Source of the DNA: Agelaius tricolor
Taxonomy: Eukaryota > Chordata > Aves > Passeriformes > Icteridae
NCBI GenBank assembly: GCA_023055355.1
Contig: JALJCS010000007.1
Location: forward strand, 2,460,001-2,524,000
Direction of reading: 5' to 3'
DNA length: 64,000 bases
Below, piece after piece: positions 1 through 10,581 of the stretch (position 1 is its first letter; each line of letters opens with the position of its first letter). A program made the translations under genes and the position numbers. The notes beneath the pieces are model-generated. The model was not told the origin of the DNA, made no database searches, and saw only the letters and a list, made by a program, of their open reading frames with translations.

Positions 1-227
1 CTGTGAAAAATGAACTTCTATAAAAAACAACACACAGCAGAACATCCTTGAGAATAAATAACACATTATTCAATTCTCATCCTAATTTGCTACAGGCAAA
101 TCTTCTCCTCAGGGAAGAGAAGATGCAAAAAGTTCCTTTAATTCCAGAAACCCAAGTGGGAAAGTGAAGGGTTCTGATAATTGGTGGCCCTTGGGTGGAA
201 AAGGCAACCCCAGACTGTTTTCTGTTC
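1..227. other. Intronic sequence, nothing recognised
   Basis: AT-rich intron sequence with no repeat family or motif that I recognise. Confidence 0.5.
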
Positions 228-404
228 TGGATGGGATTCCCAGAGCAGCTGGGGCTGCCCCTGCATCCCTGGCAGTGCCCAAGGCCAGGCTGGACACTGG
301 GGCTGGAGCAGCCTGGGACAGTGGGAGGTGTCCCTGCCATGGCTGGGGTGGCTCTGGGTGATTTTTAAGCTCCCTTCCAACCCCAACCATTCCCTGGTTC
401 CCTG
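228..404 (+). mobile_element. CR1 LINE 3'-end fragment
   Basis: This 5'-truncated CR1 contains the passerine 3'-UTR landmarks in order: CCCAGAGCAGCTGGGGCTG, GGCAGTGCCCAAGGCCAGG, GCAGCCTGGGACAGTGGGAG and CTCCCTTCCAACC. It ends in a decayed version of the CR1 terminal octamer repeat. It is noncoding and antisense to HLCS. Confidence 0.85.
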
Positions 405-659
405 AAATGTGAGTCAGACTCTTGCTCTGCAGAGTTTGATAACATCAATCCAAGCAGTAATTCAACATTTCAGGCAGCACATCTCTGAATAACACAGATT
501 TATTTCACAGTTGAACTGCAGCATCATCAGGACCCTTTTTTTCCCTAAAATTCCTCCCTCTGGAAGCAATTCCTACGGCACTGTCCAAAGGATGGAGCTA
601 AAATCCATTTATTTTCACAAACTCTGACACAGTGGTCACCTCCCAGCTTTGAAAGGGCA

Positions 660-893
660 CTAAAGGGGTGATGGTGGAAAGCTGCTGGGCTTTGGAGAGG
701 CTGCTCTGGGATCCAGCAGAACATTCCCAAGAGGATTCCTCCCTCTGGAACAGGGGCTGCTCCTCTGCCTTTGCAAGGACATAAAATGGATTATTGTGGA
801 AAGCTGCTGGGCTTTGGAGAGGCTGCTCTGGGACCCAGCAGAACATTCCCAAGAGGATTCCCCCCTCTGGAACAGGGGCTGCTCCTCTGCCAC
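660..893. repeat. Tandem duplication, about 122-bp unit, two copies
   Basis: The block starting TGGAAAGCTGCTGGGCTTTG at 675 recurs at 797 and runs through CCCTCTGGAACAGGGGCTGC with only a few changes. A CCTCCCTCTGGA match near 550 suggests a decayed earlier copy. The open frames here on both strands come from the duplication and are not genes. Confidence 0.8.
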
Positions 894-1209
894 TCACTTC
901 TCTCCAGAGAAATCCACTTGGAAACTGAGTGGAAACTTCACTGGAGGCTCTGCCCGAGCCTCCCTGCTCCAGTTGCATTTTCCATATTCCATTTTAGAAA
1001 GCAGGAGGCAGAGAAGAGCTCCCAAGCTGCACAATGGTTTGTTTAACAGGAAAAGCTCTGGAGGCTGGCAGCCCTCCTGAGCCCCTGTCAGAACAATCCC
1101 CTGCAAGCAGGGCTGTGTAAACTCAGCAAGCAGACAGGTTTTTGTGTTCCCAACAAATGGAAACTATGTCCTATAAAAGAACTTTAATGGGCAAATGACA
1201 CTGGATTTT

Positions 1210-1257
1210 CTTTTTTTGGTTTTTTTTTTTTTTTTTTTTCCTGCAGCAGCAGCAGCA
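1210..1257. repeat. T-tract followed by (GCA)n
   Basis: A long interrupted T-run is followed directly by four to five GCA triplets. The rest of 894-2161 is ordinary AT-rich intron with more T and A runs at about 1422 and 1445; I see no other feature there. Confidence 0.7.
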
Positions 1258-2167
1258 GGGTTTGAGATTTTCCTCCTTTTTGCCTTTTTTTCCACTCGGA
1301 ACACACATTTTATCATGAACCTGAGCAGCACAAATGGACAAACCCCATCAAAAGCTTCAGCTGCACTCACTATTTCATATTATTTGGTGATGTATCAGCT
1401 CTGCAAAGCTTTTTATTTTATTTTTTTTTTAAGACTTCACAGGGGAAAAAAAAAAACCTCTTACCTTCGGTGGAAAAACTTTCCCCCTCACAAAAGAGAT
1501 GTTGTAGAATTTATGAAAACAAAAGTGCCAATAAGATTTTGCTTTAATACCCCAGGGAGAAACCTGATCATCTGCACCAGTAAGAAAAAAAGATGCCTGC
1601 ACGAGGTGCTCTACTAATTACAGCTGCTTTGGTGGGCAATATCCCTGGTGAAACAGATGTTAGGGACCTATTAACAAAAGTTTTTCAAACATCTGCTTAC
1701 AATTTGAAGGCAATTGTAAATACAGCACAGAAGGTCAATTGGGCTCATTAAGGTCTATGTGCAAATCTACTGCTGCAGGTTTCTTTTTAGCTAATACTGA
1801 CTTTTTTTAACACAGGAAATAGAGTTTAATAGCAACTTGTGTCAATTTTGATTGTGATTTCATACAACAACAAACAACAATCGCATGCCTTGTGCTTCAC
1901 CAAATAACCCATTTTCCTTCCTCTTTTTCCTCTCTACCTACAGCACACTGCCACGGTTCTGTGAGGTAAAGGAAGGGTTAGAAATTGGGCAATTACAGAG
2001 AAATGATTGATTTTACTTTTAAACACCAATTATGGATCTTGATAGGAAATCTTCAGTTGTTGAACCAAAGAAAAATGAGTTTTGATTACAACACACGGTT
2101 ATAAGAGGAAAATTATTCTTTCAAGTGTCAGAACAAAACACAGATGTTCAGCAGGGCTGAAACACTG

Positions 2168-2578
2168 GAAATCATGGAATGGTTTGGGCTGGAAGGGACC
2201 TCAAAGCCCATCCAGTGCCATGGCAGGGACACCTCCCACTGTCCCAGGCTGCTCCAGCCCCAGTGTCCAACCTGGCCTTGGGCACTGCCAGGGATCCAGG
2301 GGCAGCCCCAGCTGCTCTGGGAATTCCATCCCATCCCTGCCCACCCTCCCATGGAACAATTTCTTCCTAATATCTGATCTGAACCTGTAATGTTTCAGTT
2401 TGAGGCCATTCCCTGTGTGCTGTCCCTGCATGCCCTGGAAATTGTCTCTCTCCAGCTTTCCTGGGGCTCCTGCAGGCCCTGCAAGGCCACCCTGAGCTCA
2501 GCCCAAAGCTTCTCCTGTGCAGGTGAACAATCCCAGCTGTGCCAGCCTTTCCTCCCAGCACAGGAACATCCTGAAACT
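2168..2578 (-). mobile_element. CR1 LINE 3' segment, about 410 bp (outer copy A of the duplicated block)
   Basis: Read on the minus strand, this covers the CR1 3' UTR from GGGATTGTTCACCTGCACAG through the AGATATTAGGAAGAAAT-type landmark to the terminal GGTTTGGGCTGGAAGG complement. It contains a 15-bp segment (around CAGGCTGCTCCAGCC, near 2250) that the two later CR1 copies at 2.99 and 3.80 kb lack. Confidence 0.85.
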
Positions 2579-2790
2579 CACCCAGTGCCACCCCTGCCAT
2601 GGCAGGGACACTTCCCACTGTCCCAGGCTGCTCCAGTCCCAGTGTCCAACCTGGCCTTGGGCACTGCACGGATCCAGGGGCAGCCCCACCCTCCCAGGGA
2701 AGGATTTTTTCCCAAGACCCCATCCAGCCCTGCCCTCTGGCACTGGGAGCCATTCCCTGGGTCCTGGCACTGCCAAAGGGAGAGGGACTG
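2579..2790 (-). mobile_element. Second CR1 fragment joined head-to-tail to the previous one
   Basis: At about 2578 one CR1 ends inside its 5' portion (CCCAGCACAGGAACATCCTG) and a second begins inside its 3' UTR (AAACTCACCCAGTGCC), missing the last part of its 3' end. The same junction occurs in the opposite orientation near 63.2 kb. Confidence 0.8.
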
Positions 2791-2988
2791 AGGCAAAATC
2801 CAGGTCTCCAAGGGATTTTTCCAAGTTCACAGGACAATGCACCAGGCCAGGAATGGGATGGGCCAAAACCACAACACCGATGGTGTGATGTTTGTCTGGT
2901 GTGAGGACTGGGCAAAGGATGGGAAAAGTGCTGTGAGGGGAGAAGAAATCACAGGTTCAAACAGAAAAGCAGCCAGAGAACCCCAGAA

Positions 2989-3389
2989 TCCCAGAGTGGT
3001 TTGGGTTGGGAGGGGTTTTAGGGATCACCCAGAGCCACCCCTGCCATGGCAGGGACACCTCCCACTGTCCCCAGTGTCCAGCCTGGCCTTGGGCACTGCC
3101 AGGGATCCAGGGGCAGCCCCAGCTGCTCTGGGAATTCCATCCCATCCCTGCCCACCCTCCCATGGAACAATTTCTTCCTAATATCTGATCTGAACCTGTA
3201 ATGTTTCAGTTTGAGGCCATTCCCTGTGTGCTGTCCCTGCATGCCCTGGAAATTGTCTCTCTCCAGCTTTCCTGGGGCTCCTGCAGGCCCTGCAAGGCCA
3301 CCCTGAGCTCAGCCCAAAGCTTCTCCTGTGCAGGTGAACAATCCCAGCTGTGCCAGCCTTTCCTCCCAGCACAGGAACATCCTGAAACT
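2989..3389 (-). mobile_element. Hybrid CR1 at the internal junction of the duplication
   Basis: The 3' side (AATCCCAGAGTGGTTTGGG and the missing 15-bp segment) matches the copy at 3800. The part from about 3145 on (CATCCCTGCCCACCCTCCCA) matches the copy at 2168. The switch point lies between about 3070 and 3145. The truncated second CR1 follows at 3390-3601. Confidence 0.85.
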
Positions 3390-3799
3390 CACCCAGTGCC
3401 ACCCCTGCCATGGCAGGGACACTTCCCACTGTCCCAGGCTGCTCCAGTCCCAGTGTCCAACCTGGCCTTGGGCACTGCACGGATCCAGGGGCAGCCCCAC
3501 CCTCCCAGGGAAGGATTTTTTCCCAAGACCCCATCCAGCCCTGCCCTCTGGCACTGGGAGCCATTCCCTGGGTCCTGGCACTGCCAAAGGGAGAGGGACT
3601 GAGGCAAAATCCAGGTCTCCAAGGGATTTTTCCAAGTTCACAGGACAATGCACCAGGCCAGGAATGGGATGGGCCAAAACCACAACACCGATGGTGTGAT
3701 GTTTGTCTGGTGTGAGGACTGGGCAAAGGATGGGAAAAGTGCTGTGAGGGGAGAAGAAATCACAGGTTCAAACAGAAAAGCAGCCAGAGAACCCCAGAA

Positions 3800-4020
3800 T
3801 CCCAGAGTGGTTTGGGTTGGGAGGGGTTTTAGGGATCACCCAGAGCCACCCCTGCCATGGCAGGGACACCTCCCACTGTCCCCAGTGTCCAACCTGGCCT
3901 TGGGCACTGCCAGGGATCCAGGGGCAGCCCCAGCTGCTCTGGGAATTCCATCCCAGCCCCTCCCAGGGAACAATCCCTGCCCAATATCCCCCCCAGCCCT
4001 GCCCTTTGTCAGTTTAAATC
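3800..4020 (-). mobile_element. CR1 LINE 3'-end fragment (outer copy B)
   Basis: This has the same 3' terminus as the hybrid copy but a different 5' continuation (GCCCCTCCCAGGGAACAATC), so it marks the right edge of the duplication. A 203-residue frame across it (3648-4259) is a CR1 read-through and not a gene. Confidence 0.85.
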
Positions 4021-4261
4021 CCTCTCTGCCAGGCTTCCTCCAACTGGAACCACACAGGAACAATTTTCTGAGGAACTGCTCCAGAGAATTTCCCCTGATG
4101 CTGGACCCAGCAGCTGCACTCAGGACCTGCCAAGCTTCTGCTGCAGATTTTAATCAGCATTCCAATAATCAGGAATACCAACCTGAGCTGGGGTTTTCAG
4201 CACTGCTTCCACTGGAAGAGATGCAGGGAAATTGGTGTCTTGAGTTACAGCTTGAATAAAG

Positions 4262-4455
4262 CAGGGTGGATGCTCCATCCCTGGAGGTGTCCAAGGCCAG
4301 GCTTGGAGCAACCTGGGACAGTGGGAGGTGCTGGGGTTGGAATGGGATCATCTTGGAGTTCCTTCCAACCCAAACCACTCTGGGGTTTATTCAATGATTC
4401 TGATGAGTCCTCTGAGGTCTCTTCCAGCCCAAAGCAATCCCTGATTTTATGACTC
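4262..4455 (+). mobile_element. CR1 LINE 3'-end fragment
   Basis: It contains CCATCCCTGGAGGTGTCC, CAAGGCCAGGCTTGGAGC, CTGGGACAGTGGGAGGTG and CTTCCAACCCAAACCACTC, ending TTTTATGACTCTG. It is oriented opposite to the copy ending at 4020, so the two form an inverted CR1 pair about 240 bp apart. Confidence 0.85.
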
Positions 4456-7417
4456 TGCATTAAACCAGACCTGCCCCTCTGTGCAAGGGCCCAACCATGA
4501 GCAACCTGCAGCTCAACAGATTCCTGAACCACTTCCTCTGCATTCCCAAGAACCTGTGTCCCACCTGGAACTGTACCAGTTAAACAGGGAAAAAACTCCT
4601 TGTAACACAAGCCTGAGAGATTCTGACATACAGAACGTGTATTTATGAACAGCAGAAGGAAAAATGCTCTGATGTGGAAAAAATCACAGGCTTAAAATCC
4701 CAGCCTTCATCTCTACCATAAACTTCATACATGTGATGGCAAATGCTGATCTATACAAAATCAAAATAAATGATTGTGGAAAAAAATATTTATGAGCATT
4801 TTAAGAATCACTAATTTCTGAATCTATCACTATCTGTTAGAATTCACTACAAGAAAATTGATGATTCTGCAGCACTTAAAAGCTTCAGAATATTGTGGCT
4901 CGCACCAAATGTGGAAAAATTCTACTTTAAGGAATTTGCTGCAAATTTTAAAGAAAACACATCTTAGGAAATAAACACTGAACAGCACCTTCTACTGTCA
5001 GTAGTGGTTCCCAGATGAAATTATTAAAAATACATTTGGTATAACAGAGATGAAAGTGCAAAAGTTGTAAGAAGTTCTTTCTAAGAGTGACCTTGAAGCT
5101 GTGTTCCTGCAGATCTGAATAAGGAATATGAGTCCTCCTTGGCCAAACAACAGCTAAATCTGAAAGCAAACACCAGAGCTTGCACACAACATCCCATCAA
5201 TAACGACCTGGCCTCACCCAGCCTGGCCCAACATTGCCTGCTTTAAAACCTTACCACCATCTTCTCCCCCACTAAAAAGGATATTTTCAATGACTTTATG
5301 ACAGCTTTTCCAAGCCATTTCTCCTTCAGCCAGCACTGGAAGAGCCTGACTGGACTGTGGATTTCTGTATTTCCTGTAAAGGAGGTTGGTGATTTCATTT
5401 TGTAGGGCTGAGGAGTCTGGAGATTATCATGGATAAGCTGTAAATGAAACTTCCTGATTTTTTTGGGTTTTATCTTTGAGTTCAACTTAGCTGAGCAGGA
5501 TATCATTAATTGAGATTGAACAGGTAGTAGAATTAGCATTATTCTTTGTTTTTAAAAACCTACATCTCCATTGTGGCAATTCCAGAGACTCCAGGTCCAT
5601 TCGGACCCAGAAAGAGAAAAGATTGGTGACAGAAATTACCCCATCTCCAACCTTCCCCTCAGAATTCAGGCCCTTTATGGCACAAAACTGATTTTACTGC
5701 TCTGACCTGCTTTTACTGCACTGATCTGGGTATTTTTCTTGCCTGAGGAAGTGAGAAGAGAGGGAAAGGAGTAATATTTCATCATGAAAACAGAACTAGG
5801 AGCACCTACACGTAAGGACTTAGGAGAGAAGTAAAACTATCATTACCACTTCCACCAGCTTTTAAAATTTCCCATTTAAATCCTGATTCCACTTCACTTA
5901 TGCAGCTTAAATCAGGATGCCAAAGGAGGAAAAGTCCTTACATTTTATTAGGAGTTAAATGAAGAACGTGTCCCTTCCTTACATCACTTATATTCTTTGG
6001 ATATTACTCAGTACCAGTTAATTAAAAACAATTTTAAAAAAAAAGGCATTTACTTCCAAATCAAATCCCAGAAATCCCAGAGAAACTGGGTGTGGGAAAT
6101 GCAAGGATCTCCCCAGAAAAAAAAAACCCAAAAAACCAAAAAGCAGCACAAAGGTAACTCTGATGATGAAAGGATTTGCTCCAAGCCTAGGAGGACATAA
6201 AAGATGAAGTTCTACAAAGGCCATTAAGTATTCAGCAGCTCACTGCAAATTACACTAAGCACTTGGTGAAGAAATACTTGGCAGATGTCAGCAGTAAGGA
6301 GGCCAAACATGTTCCTTGCACTGAAGGATAATGTAACTACAGAGAGGGTTTGTTTTGGAACCATTTCCACAGCCCAAAAATCATCTGGCAGGGCTGGGTT
6401 TACCAAGGAAGAAACAAGAGAGAGCCATGACTGCTTATGTGACAAATCCACATTTCTGCCATTTCCATTCTCTGTGTCACTCCTGAAACAAGATATCACA
6501 CACCAGAAAACATCAGAAAACATTAAATTCTAAGAGAGACTGCAGCAGGTCTTTGAAAACTCAAATATCCGTGTAACCTCTTGTTTTCACAAGTGTTGTA
6601 CAAACACCACTGAGGACACACCACCACTTTGCCCAGTTCAAACCTTCCATCTTTTGGGCTCTGCTACTCCACTCCTATCTTCTGCAGTTGGGAACTGCAT
6701 TCCTAAGTGGGATTCTCAAAGTTAAACCAGGACCTAACCCAGGGAAACTGAGGGATTATTTCCCCTTCTCCACCTCCACACACCCTTCCAGTTCTGAGGA
6801 AGGCTGATTGGACGTTTAATGTTATAATTAATGCACTGTTAGGCTCCATTTGAGGAAAACTATGCTTAAAGATGAGACAGGAATATATCCTTGGCAGAAC
6901 TGACCAGGCAGATAAATTATTTCCCCATGTGGGCATTTTTGATGAGGAATCTTTTTATTTGCTCTTCTCTTGCTGTTCTACACATGGATGTTTTTTCCCC
7001 CCTTCTCTCCTCTCAGCAAGGCACCATTTGCATCAGCACTCATCTAATAGGAACTAAATCAACAGATTTAAATCAGAGGGTTCATCAGAAAGCCATAACA
7101 CAGATTTGCTCTGCCTCAAATTCTTGAAATAAATGCCTGAATTTTTAAATGAAGTTGTCCAGGGCTGTCACCCACACAGGCACCAGTTTTCATGCAGCTT
7201 ACTGAGACGTGGAGTGAAAATGCCACTGACTTTTATTATTTTTACCATTTGAAAACAGCGTGGCTCCAATCCAAGTCAAAGAAATCATCTGGACAGCTCT
7301 GCTCCTCTGGTAATTACATGGTTGTGAGAGTGGCAGCTTCTTGAATAAAACTTCACAATGAGGAGTTAGCTGGAACTAATGCAAGTAAGGCACATTCCTA
7401 CTGGGATTTAGAAGCAC
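4456..7417. other. Intronic sequence, nothing recognised except a locally copied segment
   Basis: AT-rich sequence with short A runs (6033-6045, 6117-6126) and no recognised repeat family. The exception is 4938-5100, which recurs at 10172-10336. Confidence 0.6.
4938..5100 (+). repeat. Single-copy-looking segment recurring inside the LTR at 10.2 kb
   Basis: The landmarks AAAGAAAACACATCTTAGGA, CAGTAGTGGTTCCCAG, TATAACAGAGATGAAAGTG and GAAGTTCTTTCT occur here and again from 10172 in the same order, spacing and orientation. By eye, roughly nine in ten bases agree. Confidence 0.85.
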
Positions 7418-7736
7418 AGGATGGTTTGGAAAGGACTTAAAGCTCACCCAGTGCCACCCCTGCCATGGCAGGGACACCTCCCACTGTCCCCAGTGTCCAG
7501 CCTGGCCTTGGGCACTGCCAGGGATCCAGGGATGGAATTCCATGCCAGCCCTGCCCACCCTGCCAGGGAACAATTCCTCATTGCCAAGATCCCACCCAGC
7601 CCTGCCCTCTGGCACTGGCAGCCATTCCCTGGGTGCTGTCCCTCCCGTTCTGATGAAGTGTCCCCCTGCAGCTGCCCTGGAGCCTCCTCAGACCCTGGAA
7701 AGCTGCTCTGAGGTGTCCTCACCTCTTCTTCTCCAA
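7418..7736 (-). mobile_element. CR1 LINE 3' segment
   Basis: It begins with a shortened 3' terminus (GGATGGTTTGGAAAGGAC), then CAGTGCCACCCCTGCCATGG, GGCCTTGGGCACTGCCAGG and a longer 5' continuation through CTCAGACCCTGGAAAGCTGC. Confidence 0.85.
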
Positions 7737-7737
7737 T

Positions 7738-7998
7738 ATCACAGAATCCCAGAATCCCTGGGTTGGAAGAGACCTTCAAGGCCATCGAGTCCAGCCCAGC
7801 CCCAACCCCTCAACTGAACCCTGGCACCCAGTGCCACATCCAGGCTTTGTTAAACACACCCAGGCATGGGGACTCCCCCACCTCCCTGGGCAGCCATTCC
7901 AGAACTTTCTCACCCTTGCTGGAAAAGCCTTTTCCCTGCTCTCCAACCTGGATTTCCCTTGGTGCAGCTTGGGGCTGTGTGCTCTTGTCTTCAAACCT
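7738..7998 (-). mobile_element. CR1 LINE fragment of a different subfamily (CR1-Y/C-like)
   Basis: This starts TCACAGAATCCCAGAATCCC and runs GGTTGGAAGAGACCTTCAAG, CATCGAGTCCAGCCC, CTCCCTGGGCAGCCATTCC and TTGGTGCAGCTTGGGGC. That order matches the CR1 subfamily whose 3' UTR reads 'ATCGAGTCCAACC' rather than 'CAGTGCCACCCC'. It abuts the preceding CR1 directly in the same orientation. Confidence 0.8.
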
Positions 7999-8337
7999 CT
8001 GCACCACCTCACAGACACGGGAGAGACAAACAGCAGCTACAACTGGAGTGCTTGAAAAAATCACAGACACTTGGGGATGATGGAAGAAAAGGGAAAAAGA
8101 AGATGAGGCTCTTCCCCCTCATTCTCCTGTCCCTGTAGGACACAGAGTCCTCCACTCCCAGCTGTTCCAATTCAGTTCAAATTTCCCTGCACAAACCCAT
8201 GTGAGAACAAGAAAACTGAGCTCACCTCAGCTGAAAGCTCCACTCTTGCTGAGGCTGCCTGAAATCAAAGCACTGAAATTCTCTGAACCATCAGGTGCCT
8301 CCCAGGCAGGCACTCAAATTCAGAAGGTCGTGCAAAG

Positions 8338-8400
8338 ACAGAATCCTGGGGTCATGAGAGCTGGGAAAAACCTCTGCAGGGTCACCACATCCAACCTGTG
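8338..8400 (-). mobile_element. Possible decayed CR1 3' terminus
   Basis: ACAGAATCCTGGGGTCATGA, GAGCTGGGAAAAACCTC and ACATCCAACC resemble the antisense of a CR1 3' end (AGAATC...TTGGAAAAGACC...TCCAACC). The fragment is short and diverged. Confidence 0.4.
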
Positions 8401-9717
8401 ACTGCTCAAACAACTGAGGTGAAAATACAACCCAGGAGTCTCCACTGGGGAAGGATCTGCAGCATCCCAAACAAAAATCAGCTTTTCCTGAGCAATGCAG
8501 TTCATTCAAGAGGATAAAAACAGTTTTAATTTGAAATGTCTGACCTTGTCCTACGGCAGAGCAGCTGAAATTCTCAGAATCTGCTCAGACAGAACTCAGC
8601 ACCATCAGTTCTGTGTGTTTAGCCACAAAAAGGCACCTGCCTGTACCTGACATTAAATAGGTTTTCTGTTCAGTAACTGCTTTTCCCAGAGAATCAAACT
8701 GGTGGTTCCCTTGGAAATTTTTTTTATTTTTTTATTATGGAAAGTGCTTCAAAATGGTGGCCCTGACATGTGACATTGATTCCTAAAAAAGGACACTGTT
8801 TAAGTCATATTAAATAAACAAGAGTTGTCACACATCCACCTTTCAATTGTCTGCCAGGAGCAGCAGAGCCTGGGAAGGAAATGTTGCATCCCTACTCTGA
8901 TAAATAACTGAGTCATTGATTCACTATTAGAGATTAATTTTTACAAATTATTAATCACAATAATTTTGATATTGTACAGTTTGTAATCACTTTTAACAGC
9001 TTTTCATACAGTATAGTTTGGCCACTTTTGTAACTTGTATTTTCTCTGTATACTCTGGCCACTGTGTAACTTGTATTTTCAGAACATCATTTATATATGA
9101 TGTTTTAGTTTGTGGACAATGGGATAAATATATTATGGCTTTGGCTAATATTAAAATATGTTTTGTACATTTAACTTTTGCAGAAGTAGCTGCAACTGTA
9201 AAATAATAACTAATGTTTCTGTTTTTGTAACTAACTGACAATAAAAACAACTTTAACATATTTACAAAATAACTAATGCAATCTGTATGAATAAAAAGAG
9301 ATGTGATCAATAACTATCAACTAGTAAAATCACAAAACCAAAAAATTGTTGTAAAAATAAAAAAAAAATTTAAAAATTCACAATTTCTACACAAGTCAAG
9401 AATCGAACTATGCTAAAGAATTCCCGGAACATGTAAACAAATTGAAAAAGAATGTTTGAATTTGTATAATCTTCAGAAATATGTATCTGACCAATGCAAT
9501 AAAAAACTATAGTAAAAACATTGTTATAATTAACTGTGTGCCTCTAACTAATGCTACACACCCAGTGCTGACTATTGTCCCTTTTAGCTCTTTTTAGCAA
9601 ATCCTCAGAAGTTTTAAAGAGTGAAGCTGGTTTCTCACACCTGCCAAAAGCAGGCAAGGAAGCTCCCTCAGGAAGCAGCACTTGAACCGAGCCAGGCAGC
9701 CCCAAACCCCAGGGAGG
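8401..9717. other. AT-rich intronic stretch with one short duplication
   Basis: From about 8900 to 9540 the sequence is strongly AT-rich with A-rich runs near 9355. GGCCACTTTTGTAACTTGTA at 9020 and GGCCACTGTGTAACTTGTAT at 9057 form a short duplication. I recognise nothing else. Confidence 0.5.
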
Positions 9718-10581
9718 TGTCCTGGGTTACAAATGTAACAGGGGCTGTGTGTTCTGTCCCCATCTGTCAGAGCTGGGGCAGCTCTCTGCTGTCCATGGGC
9801 AGTTTTTTCTTTCTCTCTCCCACAGCCAATCCTCCCTGCAGGAGATCTCTGCTGTCCATGGCCACTGAGTGTCCCTGCAGGGCTGATCCAATCCCATCAT
9901 CCCATGGGGAGATGCTGCATTGCCCAGGGGAGGAGCCAAGCATTCCTACCTGGATCCAATCTGAGGTGCTGGCACAGCCCAGCAGCCTTTGCCCAGTGCA
10001 TTGCCAGAGGAGCAGCTTCTGCTGCCCTGCATGGCCAGAGGGAGCCCAGGCCCATCTGCAGCAGCCCTGGAGCTGCAGAGGAAAACTCCCCCCTTGTGCA
10101 GGATCCCTGCTCCAGCAGAGCCACAGCTGGCACTGCAGGAGGGCTGAGCCCCCATGGAATCGATGGATTAAAAGAAAAATTTCTTAAAGAAAACACATCT
10201 TAGGAAATAAACACCAAACAGCACCTTCTACTATCAGTAGTGGTTCCCAGGTGAAATGATTAAAAATAAATTCAGTATAACAGAGATGAAAGTGTAAAAC
10301 TTGTAGGAAGTTCTTTCTATCTGCAACCTTGAAGCTCTGCTGCCAACACCCTGACCCACAGCGTGTCAGCTCCTATTCTCACTCTGTCAGTGTTGTTCTG
10401 TATTTCTGCATTCTTATTTTATTTTTCCCTAATAAAGAACTGTTATTCCTATTCCCATATCTCTGCCTGAGAGCCCCTTAATTTCAAATTAATAACAATT
10501 CAGAGGGAGGGGGTTTGCATTTTCCATTTCAAGGAGGTTCCGGCCTTCCTTCGCACACACCTGTCTCTTCAAACCAAGACA
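9718..10581 (+). mobile_element. Endogenous retroviral LTR, interrupted by a local sequence patch
   Basis: The ends form an imperfect terminal inverted repeat: TGTCCTGGGTT at the left, AACCAAGACA at the right. A polyadenylation signal sits in CCCTAATAAAGAACTG near 10428, so the sense strand is plus, antisense to HLCS. From memory the right half resembles a common songbird LTR. About 10172-10336 is foreign: it repeats 4938-5100. I see no target-site duplication (GGAGG on the left, TGCAC on the right). The 188-residue frame (9621-10187) crosses the left LTR edge and has no retroviral domain. No gag, pol or env remains. Confidence 0.7.
10172..10336 (+). repeat. Patch inside the LTR that copies 4938-5100
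   Basis: It is collinear with 4938-5100 over about 160 bp in the same orientation. LTR-like sequence resumes at GCTCTGCTGCCAACACCC. Either the 4.94-kb segment was copied into the LTR, or both are copies of an unrecognised dispersed repeat. Confidence 0.8.

Larger units (their letters stand above)
2265..3886. repeat. 811-bp tandem segmental duplication, two copies, apparently near-identical
   Basis: Sequence at position p recurs at p+811 from about 2265 to 3145. By eye, at least 700 bp show no differences: frames such as 2367-2915 and 3178-3726 translate identically. Unit 1 is about 2265-3075 and unit 2 about 3076-3886. Both ends lie in same-orientation CR1 copies. The middle CR1 begins like the right-hand one (lacking the 15-bp segment) and ends like the left-hand one, as expected from unequal crossing-over between CR1 copies. 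Confidence 0.9.

Noticed and set aside
2367..3726. 182-, 133- and 124-residue frames occurring twice, identical, as possible duplicated genes
   Set aside because: They are translations of CR1 3' sequence within the 811-bp duplication. They overlap in several frames on both strands, and none has a recognisable domain or splice context.
9621..10187. 188-residue frame as a possible retroviral protein
   Set aside because: It lies mostly within the GC-rich part of an LTR, starts outside it, and shows no gag, protease, polymerase or envelope motif.
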